In this document: piece after piece, positions 24,109-32,678 of the stretch
Layout of the letters: every line of letters begins with the position of its first letter
How positions within the stretch are numbered: position 1 is the stretch's first letter
Assembly: GCF_000473165.1 (NCBI RefSeq)
Contig: NZ_AXBE01000011.1
Coordinates: forward strand, 62,001 to 126,000
Length of the DNA stretch: 64,000 bases
From: Leisingera aquimarina DSM 24565
Lineage (GTDB): Bacteria > Pseudomonadota > Alphaproteobacteria > Rhodobacterales > Rhodobacteraceae
Reading direction: 5' to 3'
Program-made: the position numbers and the translations under genes
Notes under the pieces: model-generated
Database searches by the model: none
The model's input: only the letters and a program-made list of their open reading frames with translations
What the model was told of the DNA's origin: nothing

Positions 24109-24516
24109 ATGACTGAAACCACATCCGCAGGCCGGGCAGCGGCACTCGAGGAAAAACCGGATGCCGACCGAAAGGCTTGGGCGACTACCGGGTTGGGGGT
24201 ACTTGGTGCGCTGGCCATGACTTCATGCTGCATTCTGCCATTGGTGCTGGTCAGCTTCGGTGTCACCGGCGTGTTCATCGCCCAGTTGGGTGCGCTTTAT
24301 CAGTACAAGTGGATCACCTTTGCACTGAGCGCAGCCTTCATTGGCTACGGTTTTTTCAAGGCCTACCGCCCAATACCGGCCGAGGCCTGCGCCGATGGAA
24401 CCTGCGCGCGCCCCATGAACCGGACGCTCATGCGATCCATCCTTTGGATTGCAACCGCCATCGTCGCCGTCGCGATGATCTTTCCCTATCTCACCCCTTA
24501 CATCCTATCTTACTGA
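24109..24516 (+). CDS. merT: MerT mercuric ion transporter
   Basis: The 135-residue inner-membrane protein has three helices, the first with SC40C41ILPL, and a cytoplasmic loop Cys pair in EAC94ADGTC99A. These four Cys are those used for Hg(II) transfer inward from MerP. The N-terminus is about 20 residues longer than in Tn501 MerT. First gene of the main operon, 12 bases before merP. Confidence 0.93.
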   Translation: MTETTSAGRAAALEEKPDADRKAWATTGLGVLGALAMTSCCILPLVLVSFGVTGVFIAQLGALYQYKWITFALSAAFIGYGFFKAYRPIPAEACADGTCARPMNRTLMRSILWIATAIVAVAMIFPYLTPYILSY

Positions 24517-24528
24517 AGGACCCGCATC

Positions 24529-24834
24529 ATGAGAAACATCCTTCTTACACTTTCAGCTCTGGGCATGCTCGCAGCGGTTCCCGCCAGTGCCGGCGAACAG
24601 CGCATCAATGTCGGAGTCGGCGAACTGACTTGTCCCTCCTGTTCCTTTACTGTGGCGGCGGCCATGCGCGGCGTACCCTCCGTCGAGATTGTCGACTTTA
24701 TTGAGGGTCAGGCCTTGGGCGAAGGCATCTACGTAGTCAATTATGATGATCAGGAGGCCAACCCTGACATGATCGTCAACGCCATTCTGGCCAATGGCTA
24801 CCCGGCTGAAGTCCTTCAGCCTGGCGGTTCCTGA
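24529..24834 (+). CDS. merP: MerP periplasmic mercury-binding protein
   Basis: The 101-residue product has a signal peptide (cleaved after PASA) and an HMA fold with GELTC35PSC38SF. It binds Hg(II) in the periplasm and hands it to the Cys pair of MerT. The loop is LTCPSC instead of the common MTCAAC. AGGACCC precedes the ATG. Confidence 0.92.
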   Translation: MRNILLTLSALGMLAAVPASAGEQRINVGVGELTCPSCSFTVAAAMRGVPSVEIVDFIEGQALGEGIYVVNYDDQEANPDMIVNAILANGYPAEVLQPGGS

Positions 24835-24856
24835 GGCTCGAAGGAAGGGAAAGGCC

Positions 24857-25168
24857 ATGAGTGACAGGCACATGGGAGGTCTTCTGGCCTTCGTCATTGC
24901 CGCTCCAGTTATGGTGATCTGTTGCGGAGGCGGGGGTGTTATCCTAACCGCTATTCTGGGCGGGCTGAGTGGCTGGCTGTCGGGGCTCGGCTTTTTTGCA
25001 ACTGTGATCGCTGCCGTCGGGGCCATGCTGGTCTTTCGAGAGTTCAAACGGAGACGCCCGGCACACGCCGGCAGCGCGCCAGAAGACACTGGCTGTCGGC
25101 ATGACGCGCAAGCCAGCCTCGACTCTGCCGAAAACGCGAACCGGCAGCAAAGCGGACGGACTTCGTAG
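24857..25168 (+). CDS. Mer-operon membrane protein with Cys-Cys pair
   Basis: The 103-residue protein starts MSDRHMGGLLAFVIAA and has two helices; the first contains VIC22C23GGGG. The tail is long, charged and hydrophilic (about 55-103) with one Cys. It resembles MerF/MerT-like small carriers by topology only. The ATG at 24857 has AAGGAAGGG upstream; the longer frame from 24794 overlaps merP. Likely a mercury uptake or sensing accessory. Confidence 0.65.
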   Translation: MSDRHMGGLLAFVIAAPVMVICCGGGGVILTAILGGLSGWLSGLGFFATVIAAVGAMLVFREFKRRRPAHAGSAPEDTGCRHDAQASLDSAENANRQQSGRTS

Positions 25169-25256
25169 GCCGTCGCTGCAGTGGCCGTGTCCATTTGATC
25201 AGGAAAACAGCCTCTTCGCCGGGCGGGTTTTCCGCAGGCTTGGAAACAGAAGATAC

Positions 25257-25496
25257 ATGAATACTGAAGAAAAATCCTCGAATGGCCTCCTGAAGGTCGG
25301 CCTCATCGGCACGGTCATCGCGGCGCTTTGCTGCTTCACACCTGTTCTTGTCGTCCTCTTCGGCGCCGTCGGTCTTGCCGCCGTCGTCGGATACCTGGAT
25401 TTTGTGCTGCTTCCCGCGCTCGGAATTTTCATCCTGCTGACAATCTACGCACTGTGGCGAAAGAACGCCCGCAATACCCAATCGCAAAGGAACTAG
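25257..25496 (+). CDS. merF: MerF-type mercury transporter
   Basis: This 79-residue protein starts MNTEEKSSNG and has two helices with ALC25C26FTPVLVVLFGAVG in the first, the MerF signature. The second Cys pair of plasmid MerF is missing. The start 25257 is chosen as it opens the family-length protein. It is followed 3 bases later by another small gene. Confidence 0.85.
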   Translation: MNTEEKSSNGLLKVGLIGTVIAALCCFTPVLVVLFGAVGLAAVVGYLDFVLLPALGIFILLTIYALWRKNARNTQSQRN

Positions 25497-25499
25497 GAG

Positions 25500-25688
25500 A
25501 TGATGACCCCTATAGACGATATGATGCCGATGGCGCCGCAAATGATGGGCTGTTGTTATTTCAACTTTTTCGGCGCGGTGTCCTGGATGGCATCAATCAC
25601 CACGCCGCTGATCGCAATCGGCGCAATCGTCTACCTCCTGACCAAACGATCCGACACAGGGAGCAGTCAGGACTTCTCCCAACCGTAG
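25500..25688 (+). CDS. 62-residue Met/Cys membrane peptide in the mer operon
   Basis: It starts MMTPIDDMMPMAPQMM, then C18C19YF and a helix (SITTPLIAIGAIVYLL). TAGGAG lies directly before the ATG pair. Met and Cys clusters at the membrane edge suggest soft-metal binding. No family is recognised. Confidence 0.6.
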   Translation: MMTPIDDMMPMAPQMMGCCYFNFFGAVSWMASITTPLIAIGAIVYLLTKRSDTGSSQDFSQP

Positions 25689-25710
25689 ATTTCGGAACGG
25701 CACAGCTGAA

Positions 25711-25896
25711 ATGAAGGTGATTTGTGGCATCACCTTGATCGGACCGGAAGCCGAGGCTCAGATCAACCTGTTCGCCAAGATCATAGACGCCGGACTGACC
25801 GCCAACCAGCAAAAGGCGATGATATTCGCCTATCCCAGCTACACCACCGGAACGGTTCGATGGCCAAAAAAAAACACCCGAGGCCACACGGAATGA
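25711..25896 (+). pseudogene. Remnant of a flavin disulfide reductase dimerisation domain
   Basis: The frame includes MKVICGITLIGPEAEAQINL and then KIIDAGLTANQQKAMIFAYP, which fits the C-terminal dimerisation domain of glutathione/mercuric reductase-type proteins (usual pattern V-G-HI-GP-A-E-I, then A----T--D---T-HAHPT). The rest of the enzyme is absent. It lies just before merA and may be a leftover of an earlier reductase gene or of a recombination event. Confidence 0.6.
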
Positions 25897-25921
25897 CGGC
25901 CCTATTTGGAAGCAAAGGAAG

Positions 25922-27379
25922 ATGATGATGGAGCAAAAGGTTGAAACCCATGATTGTTGCGGTCCGGCAGGTGCTGATGGCAACGCATTTGACCTGATCG
26001 TGGTGGGTGCGGGCTCGGCAGGTTTCTCCGCCTCGATCACCGCGGCCGAGGCCGGCAAACGAGTTGCCCTTGTAGGTCACGGCACGATCGGCGGCACCTG
26101 CGTGAACGTCGGCTGCGTACCGTCGAAGGCGATGATCCGTGCCGCCGAGGCGGTACATGGCGGCATTTCGGCGGCACGGTTCCCAGGCGTCGGGCCCTGC
26201 ACCCACGCAGCCGACTGGGGCGCGGTGGTAAACGGCACGACCGATCTGGTCGTTGAGATGCGGCAGAAAAAGTATCTCGATCTGCTGCCCGCCTATGACA
26301 ATGTGGCCTACATTGAAGAAGGTGCTGCTCGTCTCGTCGAGGGCGGGGTTCAAACTGGCAGCCGTTTGCTTTCCGCTCCCCGTGTCTTGATCGCCACCGG
26401 GTCCCGCCCTCAACTGCCGGAAATCGAAGGCATCGCTGAGGTGGACGCGCTGGATTCTACCGGCCTGCTGACACTGCCCGCACGTCCCGAGAGCATCATG
26501 GTGCTGGGCGGCGGCTATATCGGCTGCGAGTTGGCGCAGATGGCGTCAAGGCTTGGGGTGAAGGTCACGCTGGTCACCCGTTCACGCCTTTTGCCCGGCG
26601 CCGAACCGGAAATGTCCGAGGCGCTGACCGAGGCGCTGAAGGAGGAAGGCATCGCGGTCGAAAACAACTTGGCTTACAACTCGGTCGCGCAGGGAACGGA
26701 CGGTGTCACCCTGACCATCGAACGCGATGGCAAGACCGAGGCGCTGACAGCGGAACGGATCGTCGTGACCACCGGCCGGGTGGCCAACGCTGACGGGCTT
26801 GGACTGGAAGAACTGGGCATCGATACCGACGCGCGCGGGTCGATCAAGGTCGGCCCGGACATGGCCACCACACGGAAGGGCGTCTGGGCGGCAGGCGATG
26901 TCACTGACCGCGACCAATTCGTCTACATGGCGGCCTATGGCGCCAAGGTCGCAATCAACAACGCTCTGGGGCTGGAGCCAATGCGCTATGAAAATGCCGC
27001 AATGCCCTGGGTTGTGTTCACCGACCCGCAAGTGGCTGGTGTTGGTCTCTCGGAGGCCGAGGCAAAAGCGGCTGGGCACGAGGTTAAGACCAGCGCGATT
27101 ACGCTCGACAACGTTCCGCGCGCCGCGGCAGCGCGCGATACCCGCGGTGTGATCAAGCTGGTGGCCGATGCCAAGACCGACCGTCTGCTGGGGGGACAGA
27201 TTGCAGCCCCCGAGGGTTCTGACACGATTCAGACGCTAGCCATGGCGCTCAAATTCGGCATGACCACCAAGGCGCTCGGCGAGACGCTCTTTCCCTATCT
27301 GACCACGGTCGAGGGGCTGAAACTGGCGGCACAGACCTTCGACAAGGATGTGGCGAAACTCAGTTGCTGTGCTGGGTGA
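25922..27379 (+). CDS. merA: Mercuric reductase
   Basis: The 485-residue FAD/NADPH enzyme reduces Hg(II) to Hg(0) in the cytoplasm. Seen are the FAD motif VVGAGSAGFSA (28-38), the redox site GGTC60VNVGC65VPSK, the NAD(P) motif VLGGGYIGCELAQM and the C-terminal Cys pair C482C483AG that delivers mercury. The N-terminal HMA domain (NmerA) is missing; only a DCCG near residue 11 remains. Three ATGs occur in a row; the third (25928) has the best distance to AAGGA. Confidence 0.95.
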   Translation: MMMEQKVETHDCCGPAGADGNAFDLIVVGAGSAGFSASITAAEAGKRVALVGHGTIGGTCVNVGCVPSKAMIRAAEAVHGGISAARFPGVGPCTHAADWGAVVNGTTDLVVEMRQKKYLDLLPAYDNVAYIEEGAARLVEGGVQTGSRLLSAPRVLIATGSRPQLPEIEGIAEVDALDSTGLLTLPARPESIMVLGGGYIGCELAQMASRLGVKVTLVTRSRLLPGAEPEMSEALTEALKEEGIAVENNLAYNSVAQGTDGVTLTIERDGKTEALTAERIVVTTGRVANADGLGLEELGIDTDARGSIKVGPDMATTRKGVWAAGDVTDRDQFVYMAAYGAKVAINNALGLEPMRYENAAMPWVVFTDPQVAGVGLSEAEAKAAGHEVKTSAITLDNVPRAAAARDTRGVIKLVADAKTDRLLGGQIAAPEGSDTIQTLAMALKFGMTTKALGETLFPYLTTVEGLKLAAQTFDKDVAKLSCCAG

Positions 27380-27383
27380 CGAC

Positions 27384-27743
27384 GTGAGACGCGGGCACAC
27401 CACGGATCTTCTCTCCAGCTGCCATGGCGTGCTGTTAGGCTGGGGGGCTCCGGCGGTAGCAATGTTTGCCGCGTTCGGCAGTGCGCATCCGGTCAAGACA
27501 TGGGTCTGGGCCGGGGCTCTCGTCTGGATGGGGGCGGCCTGTCTCTGGAACGCGCGCCGCTGCGGGCGGCGTCATTGCTTCTGGACCGGGCCATTCTTTC
27601 TGGCGATGGCGCTGGTGGCGCTGTCTCACGGGTATGGGGTTGTGGACCTCGGAAGCCAGGGGTGGAAATGGCTTGGTGCAATGATCGGAATTGGCTCCTT
27701 GGGTGTCATCGCTGTCACGGAGCGCAGGGGCAAGTATCTCTGA
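27384..27743 (+). CDS. Mer-operon integral membrane protein
   Basis: About 119 residues from a GTG at 27384 (an ATG at 27348 lies inside merA). Four predicted helices; a Cys near the N-terminus (LLSSCHGVLLGWG) and RRCGRRHCFWTGPFF between helices 2 and 3 are notable. Proteins with this CGRxHC-FTGPFF pattern occur in alphaproteobacterial mer loci. Function unknown; possibly mercury transport or quality control of the vapour step. Confidence 0.65.
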   Translation: MRRGHTTDLLSSCHGVLLGWGAPAVAMFAAFGSAHPVKTWVWAGALVWMGAACLWNARRCGRRHCFWTGPFFLAMALVALSHGYGVVDLGSQGWKWLGAMIGIGSLGVIAVTERRGKYL

Positions 27744-27760
27744 GCAACCGAAAAGGAGCC

Positions 27761-28060
27761 ATGATGAAGGACGATGGTAGAAAATGCCCGCTAGCTTCGC
27801 TGGTCGCGCTCAAGCTCGTCTGCTGTGGCGGGCTCCTGCTGGCCACCGGCGCATCGTCTCTTGGCGGGTTCCTGTCACTGATGGCCCACCCTGCGGTCAA
27901 ACTTGGAGGCGTACTCCTTCTGGTTTTGGCAGCAGGCTGGCTGTTGTGGCGAGGGCTTGCGAGCAGAGCCGCTTCACCATCGCAGAATACCGGCGCGCGG
28001 CGCCATGAACTCCGCAGTGGCAATGCTACCCAGCCTCCAAATGCAGCCAGCAATCAATGA
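27761..28060 (+). CDS. Mer-operon small membrane protein with Cys-Cys pair
   Basis: The 99-residue protein starts MMKDDGRKCPLASLVALKLV and continues C21C22GGLLLATG, then a second helix (GGVLLLVLAAGWLLW) and a polar tail. AAAAGGAG lies before the ATG. It shares topology with the product of 24857 but little sequence. Probably another Hg(II) carrier. Confidence 0.65.
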   Translation: MMKDDGRKCPLASLVALKLVCCGGLLLATGASSLGGFLSLMAHPAVKLGGVLLLVLAAGWLLWRGLASRAASPSQNTGARRHELRSGNATQPPNAASNQ

Positions 28061-28154
28061 CAAGCTTGTCTTACTCTCCGAACCACGCCGTTAGCACTGC
28101 CGGAACGGAAGTGGGGCCAGGCCCATGCAGTTCACCCAAAGGAAAGTGAGATTG

Positions 28155-28856
28155 ATGGAAATGACCGCTGAAACCTATTTCCCGGACACTTCGGCCCTCT
28201 CGGACCCAGATGTCTTGGAAGCGCTGTCCGCACTCATGACCAACGCGCGGCTGGCCGCCCGCTGGGGCGGGCTTTCGCCTGCGGCGCGGCAAGCTCATCA
28301 AGCGATCCTGCAGGCGTTTCTGGCTGATGGCGCACCGCCTCCAATTTCCCAATTTTCCGCTGAAACGCTTGCCGATCTGGGACGGCGCGATCTTGTGCAT
28401 GTGCGCGGCGGAGAGATTGCCTTGGCTTATCCGTTTTCAACCCGTCCAACCGATTTCCTGGTGCGCGTGGGCGGGGTGAAGGTTCACGCGATCTGTGCTG
28501 TCGATGCATTGGGCACCGCAGCCATGGCCTTCGAACCAGCCGAAGTCACCTGTCTGTGCCCAACTTGCCGGGCTCGTGTCAGCTTGAAAGTGTTAGCGGA
28601 TGGTCTCACGCTCGGCCATGCCTCCGAACCCGATCCTCGGATCTGGACCGGCGTCAAGTACGTCGGGGCCTGTGCGGCCGACAGCCAGTGCAAGTCGATG
28701 CTGCTGTTCTGCAGCCCCGATCACCTTGATGCCTGGAAACGCTCCCAACCGTCCTCAGCGCGGGGGTTCGACCTCTCGCTGGCCCAAGGAGTGCGCCTCG
28801 GCGCTGCGATTTTCCGGCCATTCCTTCAAGCCCCGGGCGAGGAGGCTGCACCGTGA
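28155..28856 (+). CDS. merB: Organomercurial lyase, MerB-like
   Basis: The 233-residue protein has the MerB fold pattern: an N-terminal helical region, then AYPFSTRPTDFLVRV and VHAIC114AVD117ALG, which supply the catalytic Cys and Asp (Cys96 and Asp99 of R831b MerB). A late Cys cluster (GACAADSQCKSMLLFC) holds the second catalytic Cys, followed by HLDAWK. MerB splits the carbon-mercury bond and passes Hg(II) to MerA. It is longer and more divergent than plasmid MerB. It ends overlapping the next gene. Confidence 0.82.
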   Translation: MEMTAETYFPDTSALSDPDVLEALSALMTNARLAARWGGLSPAARQAHQAILQAFLADGAPPPISQFSAETLADLGRRDLVHVRGGEIALAYPFSTRPTDFLVRVGGVKVHAICAVDALGTAAMAFEPAEVTCLCPTCRARVSLKVLADGLTLGHASEPDPRIWTGVKYVGACAADSQCKSMLLFCSPDHLDAWKRSQPSSARGFDLSLAQGVRLGAAIFRPFLQAPGEEAAP

Positions 28857-29683
28857 GTTCACTCGTCCTTTATGGGTTCACTGCAGGCGCGGTTGCTACG
28901 GTCAACCCCTGCGGCTTTGCCCTTTTACCAGCGTGGTTCGCCCGTGAAATGGCGGCACACGAAGACCGCCCCGCGGCCGAACGCCTGATCCGGGCGTTCG
29001 GTTCAGGCGGGCAGGTTTCGCTCGGCTTCGTTTCAATATTTTTAGTTGCCGGGGTCCTGCTTGCAGCCGGCTCCGATTGGCTCGGGCCGGCGCTGCCGTG
29101 GATCGGTGTTGCATTGGGATTGACACTGGCATTGATCGGCATCAGCTGGATTGCGTCGATCCGGTTTCCGGGAATTCCAGTCATTGAAAAATGCCGCCGA
29201 ATTAGCACCCGCTATGGCGCGTTCGGATTTGGCCTTTCCTATGGGCTCGCGTCTATCTCCTGCACACTGCCGGTGTTTATGTCTGTCGCGGGTCTGTCCT
29301 TTCTTCTGGAGAGCGAGATTTCTTTGTCTGGCTTTTTTGCATACCTGGCCGGGGCGGCCTTCGTTTTGACACTGGTCGCAGTGGGCGGAAGGCTCGCAGG
29401 TTCGGGATTGCTGAAGCTAGTTCAAGATCACACCGTGTTCTTGCGACGGGCAGCCGGTAGTCTGACACTGCTGGCCGGTCTCTACATCGCCCTCTATTGG
29501 GGAAGGCTTTTCTTTGATAACGCGTCATGGGCAGACGAAATCGCGTATTCAGTCGAAGGATATGCATCGAGCGCAAGCATGTTTCTGTCGTCCAGAATGG
29601 GTTCACTCATACTGCTGTCGGGCGCCACTGTGCTTGCCTTGTGGGCGTGGATTGCACGAATACGCGCTGCGCACCGCAAATAG
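28853..29683 (+). CDS. CcdA-family membrane protein coupled to merB
   Basis: The 276-residue protein has six to eight helices with TVNPCGFALLPAW near residue 19 and ASISCTLPVFM near 141, the two Pro-Cys sites of CcdA/DsbD. It starts at GTG 28853 inside the merB stop (GTGA), so expression is coupled. A C-terminal extra helix (about 250-270) is unusual. It may supply reductant or transport thiol-bound mercury for MerB; this is inference. Confidence 0.78.
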   Translation: MSSLVLYGFTAGAVATVNPCGFALLPAWFAREMAAHEDRPAAERLIRAFGSGGQVSLGFVSIFLVAGVLLAAGSDWLGPALPWIGVALGLTLALIGISWIASIRFPGIPVIEKCRRISTRYGAFGFGLSYGLASISCTLPVFMSVAGLSFLLESEISLSGFFAYLAGAAFVLTLVAVGGRLAGSGLLKLVQDHTVFLRRAAGSLTLLAGLYIALYWGRLFFDNASWADEIAYSVEGYASSASMFLSSRMGSLILLSGATVLALWAWIARIRAAHRK

Positions 29684-29744
29684 ACCGCTCGCTTGACCCC
29701 TGGAGACTATTTGAACGAGCTAACGGGCTTCCTGAGATGGGACC

Positions 29745-30965
29745 ATGACTGACCTGAACTGCCGACATACACCAAACCCACCTGTTGAAATCGGGTGTGA
29801 CACCGGCCAGCTTGCACTGTGTCTAGCGGAACACGGCGCCAGTTCAGAGGACGCCCAGGCAGCTATCCGAAAATTCGGGCAGCTTCTGTCAGCGGCACCA
29901 TTGCGGGTAGAACGCCTCTTTGTGAGCGTGCAACCGCTGCATCCGGATTTTCGGGCACGTACTTACCTGTGGCTCGCCAAGGACGACCGGGTGCGCGTTA
30001 TCGAATGGCCGCATGGGCTTAAGAACAGGCAGGGATACCGTTCCTCTCCGGATCATCACGTTCATACCACGGGTACTGAGTTACGTGTTCCAGACCTCCA
30101 AAACACTCCACCGTCGCGTTGCAACCTCTATGATGAGCTTCGGCTTGACGGTTTCACCGACTATCTCATTATCCCGTTGCGCTTCAGCGGCGGCACAATC
30201 AACACGCTTTCGATTGCAACCCGCCAACCAGGCGGATTTTCGGAATGCAGCCTGGTTGGGGTCCGCCGGCTGGCAGATCTCCTGGCCGCGCTGCTGGAGC
30301 GGTTTGTTGCCGTTGAAAATCTCGACACCGCCCTGCGGACCTACCTGGGCCGGCACGCCGGCAGCCAGGTCATGCGCGGCGAGATCCGCCTCGGCGAAGG
30401 CCAACTGGTCGAGGCTGTCGTGCTGTTTGCGGATCTTCATGACTTCAGCAGCCTTTCCGCGCAATTGAAACCGGCGGAGACGGTCAGCCTGCTGAACAGC
30501 TATTTCGACTGCCTTGTCGCTCCGATTGAAGAGAATGGCGGCCACATACTGAAATTTATCGGTGACGCCGTTCTAGCCTTCTTTCCAGTTAACTTACCCG
30601 GATCGCCGGAACCGCGGCCGCAGGAGGCAATCGCCGCCATCAGTCAGAGGCTCAGCATGCTGAATTCCGCGCGGAGGAAAACAGGTGAGAAAGCCCTGCA
30701 ACACGGGCTCTGCCTGCATTTCGGCGAAGTTCTGTACGGCAATATCGGGTCGAGTGAGCGTCTGGATTTCACCATTATCGGCGATGCGGTGAATGTAGCC
30801 GCCCGATGCCTTGAGGAAACCCACGCATTTGGCGTCGAGTACCTCGCCACAGAGGCATTCGTAACGCGATTTTCTCCCGAAAATTCCTCACACATCGGGA
30901 CGCGCAAGTTGAAAGGCATTGCCAGTCCTGTATCGCTTCATGAACTTTGCCCGAATTCAACGTAG
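29745..30965 (+). CDS. GAF-like/class III nucleotide cyclase protein
   Basis: The 406-residue protein has an N-terminal sensory region (about 20-200, GAF-like) and a C-terminal cyclase homology domain: VVLFADLHDFSSLSAQL, HILKFIGDAVLAFFP, LHFGEVLYGNIGSSER and FTIIGDAVNVAARC. The metal-binding Asp residues are present in FADLHDF and FIGDAV. It probably makes cAMP in response to a small-molecule or redox cue. No HAMP or membrane segment. A 61-base gap separates it from the mer operon. Confidence 0.85.
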   Translation: MTDLNCRHTPNPPVEIGCDTGQLALCLAEHGASSEDAQAAIRKFGQLLSAAPLRVERLFVSVQPLHPDFRARTYLWLAKDDRVRVIEWPHGLKNRQGYRSSPDHHVHTTGTELRVPDLQNTPPSRCNLYDELRLDGFTDYLIIPLRFSGGTINTLSIATRQPGGFSECSLVGVRRLADLLAALLERFVAVENLDTALRTYLGRHAGSQVMRGEIRLGEGQLVEAVVLFADLHDFSSLSAQLKPAETVSLLNSYFDCLVAPIEENGGHILKFIGDAVLAFFPVNLPGSPEPRPQEAIAAISQRLSMLNSARRKTGEKALQHGLCLHFGEVLYGNIGSSERLDFTIIGDAVNVAARCLEETHAFGVEYLATEAFVTRFSPENSSHIGTRKLKGIASPVSLHELCPNST

Positions 30966-31159
30966 ATTTTTTTCGTCCTTGGAGGAGGACGCCTGGCGCT
31001 CTGGGCCAAAACCAGACGTGCGAGAGGGGGTCCCTTGCGACTTGCGCTCTTGGGGTATACCCGCGTCTGCGACTACCTTCACGGCAAGGCGGAGTGGGGG
31101 AGGTTAGCCTGCCCTGTGTGACGGATGAAACGCAGGTGCGATAGGGAGAGGCTGAGGCG

Positions 31160-32128
31160 ATGCGGGATTGGCTGGAGAGGCGTCAGATCACTGTCTACCT
31201 TGGCGCGATTGGACTCGGAATCGCTGCCGGCTCGATAGCGCCGGATGCTGCCGGTCCTCTGGAATTCGCAGTCACACCCGTGCTGGCGGCGCTCATCTAT
31301 ACCACGTTCCTGCAGGTTCCGCTCGCCGATCTCAGAGGCGCGATGCGCAACCGGCGTTTTCTCGGCGCGCTCCTGGTGGCCAATTTCATCGCTGTTCCGC
31401 TGCTGGTGTGGCTTCTGTTCCAAATGGTGCCGTCCCGCCCGGCGGTGCAACTGGGAGTGCTCCTTGTGTTGCTCACCCCCTGCATCGACTATGTCGTAGT
31501 GTTCACCCATATGGGCCGCGGGAAAGCGCGCCTCGTGCTCGCCGCCACACCGCTGCTCCTCGTAGTTCAGCTTTTCCTGCTGCCATTCTACCTCTGGCTT
31601 TTCCTGGGGCCGGGCATGGCGGATTTGCTGCGACCCGGCCCGTTTCTGTCAGCTTTCCTCTGGCTTATCGCAACGCCATTGATACTGGCTTGGCTGACCG
31701 AATTTTGGGCGGGTCGGCACGCGTCTGGCGAGCAGTTCACCGCGGCCACGGCTTGGGCACCGGTGCCGCTGATGGCGCTGACCCTGTTTTTGGTCATTGC
31801 GGCTGAGCTGCCCCGGATCGAAACAGCCTTGGCCGATGTGCTGGGCATCGTGCCCGTTTATATCGCCTATGTCTTGGCTGCACCTATCATCGGATGGGCG
31901 ATCAGCCGCCTTGCCGGTCTTGATTACGGCGCCGGCCGGGCGTTGGTATTCAGCATAAGTACCCGAAATTCATTGGTCGTGTTGCCATTGGCGCTCGCGG
32001 CGCCCTTTGACGGCGGACTCGTCGCCGCCATCGTGGTAACGCAGACCTGCGTCGAACTGCTGGCTGAGCTTGCCTATATAAGGCTCGTTCCGGCGCTGGT
32101 GACAGAACGATCAACGCGTCAGCGGTAA
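31160..32128 (+). CDS. BASS/ArsB-ACR3-type membrane transporter
   Basis: The 322-residue protein has nine to ten predicted helices with LLTPCIDYVVVFTHMG near residue 110 and TRNSLVVLPLALA near 275, matching the bile acid:sodium symporter superfamily, in particular members annotated as arsenic resistance proteins (ACR3 carries the Cys in TPC). Substrate could be arsenite or an organic anion. AGGGAGAGGC precedes the ATG. Standing alone after the mer block, without arsR or arsC nearby. Confidence 0.78.
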   Translation: MRDWLERRQITVYLGAIGLGIAAGSIAPDAAGPLEFAVTPVLAALIYTTFLQVPLADLRGAMRNRRFLGALLVANFIAVPLLVWLLFQMVPSRPAVQLGVLLVLLTPCIDYVVVFTHMGRGKARLVLAATPLLLVVQLFLLPFYLWLFLGPGMADLLRPGPFLSAFLWLIATPLILAWLTEFWAGRHASGEQFTAATAWAPVPLMALTLFLVIAAELPRIETALADVLGIVPVYIAYVLAAPIIGWAISRLAGLDYGAGRALVFSISTRNSLVVLPLALAAPFDGGLVAAIVVTQTCVELLAELAYIRLVPALVTERSTRQR

Positions 32129-32333
32129 AGACGGCGGGACCGGTTTCATTGATTCTCCTGCCTTCGTTGCGCGGGATGACATAGCCATTTTGGGCCGAGA
32201 AACGATGCGAGCAATCTCCGGAAATGCTATGCGATGAACGAACAATATGGTGTGTTTGCCGCGGCAACCCTCCTAGGGCAAACGAGGCCCGATAAGATAG
32301 GCACAGCAAGATCCGCCGTAAAGGCGAACGACC
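32129..32333. other. Intergenic stretch
   Basis: About 200 bases between the transporter and an IS110 fragment; no gene, hairpin or repeat recognised. Confidence 0.4.
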
Positions 32334-32678
32334 ATGCCGCATGATGTTGGTCTGGAAGTCTCCGTCAAATCCGTTTTGATCATTGTTTTTGACGGAGAAG
32401 GTGAGGAGCTTGCGGGCGGCGAGACCAGTTCGGAACCAGATGCAATCCCATCATTTCTTCTGGAGCACGCCGCTGAGCCCAACCGGATTTTGCATGAGAG
32501 CGGCATCCAGGCCATCTGGCTCACCCGCGAATTGGAGAAACGCGGCCTTCCGATCATCTGCATGGATCCACGCCTGGCGCACAAGGCGCTGTCGAGGAGG
32601 ATCAGCGTGACTTTGAATGACCGGTCCGGAGAAATTTTCTGCGTAACCCGAAAATTTCTGTTGCGCGGTCGAACATAG
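32334..32678 (+). pseudogene. IS110-family transposase, N-terminal fragment
   Basis: The frame reads MPHDVGLEVSVKSVLIIVFD, then TSSEPDAI and ESGIQAIWLTRELEKRGLPI, then ALSRRISVTLNDRSGE, parallel to the start of IS110 transposases (VGLDVSV, EAGPLSQWL, MRAALS, KTDRNDA). Homology fades after the NDR segment and the rest of the enzyme is absent. Several catalytic positions are altered, so it is an old remnant. Confidence 0.65.
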
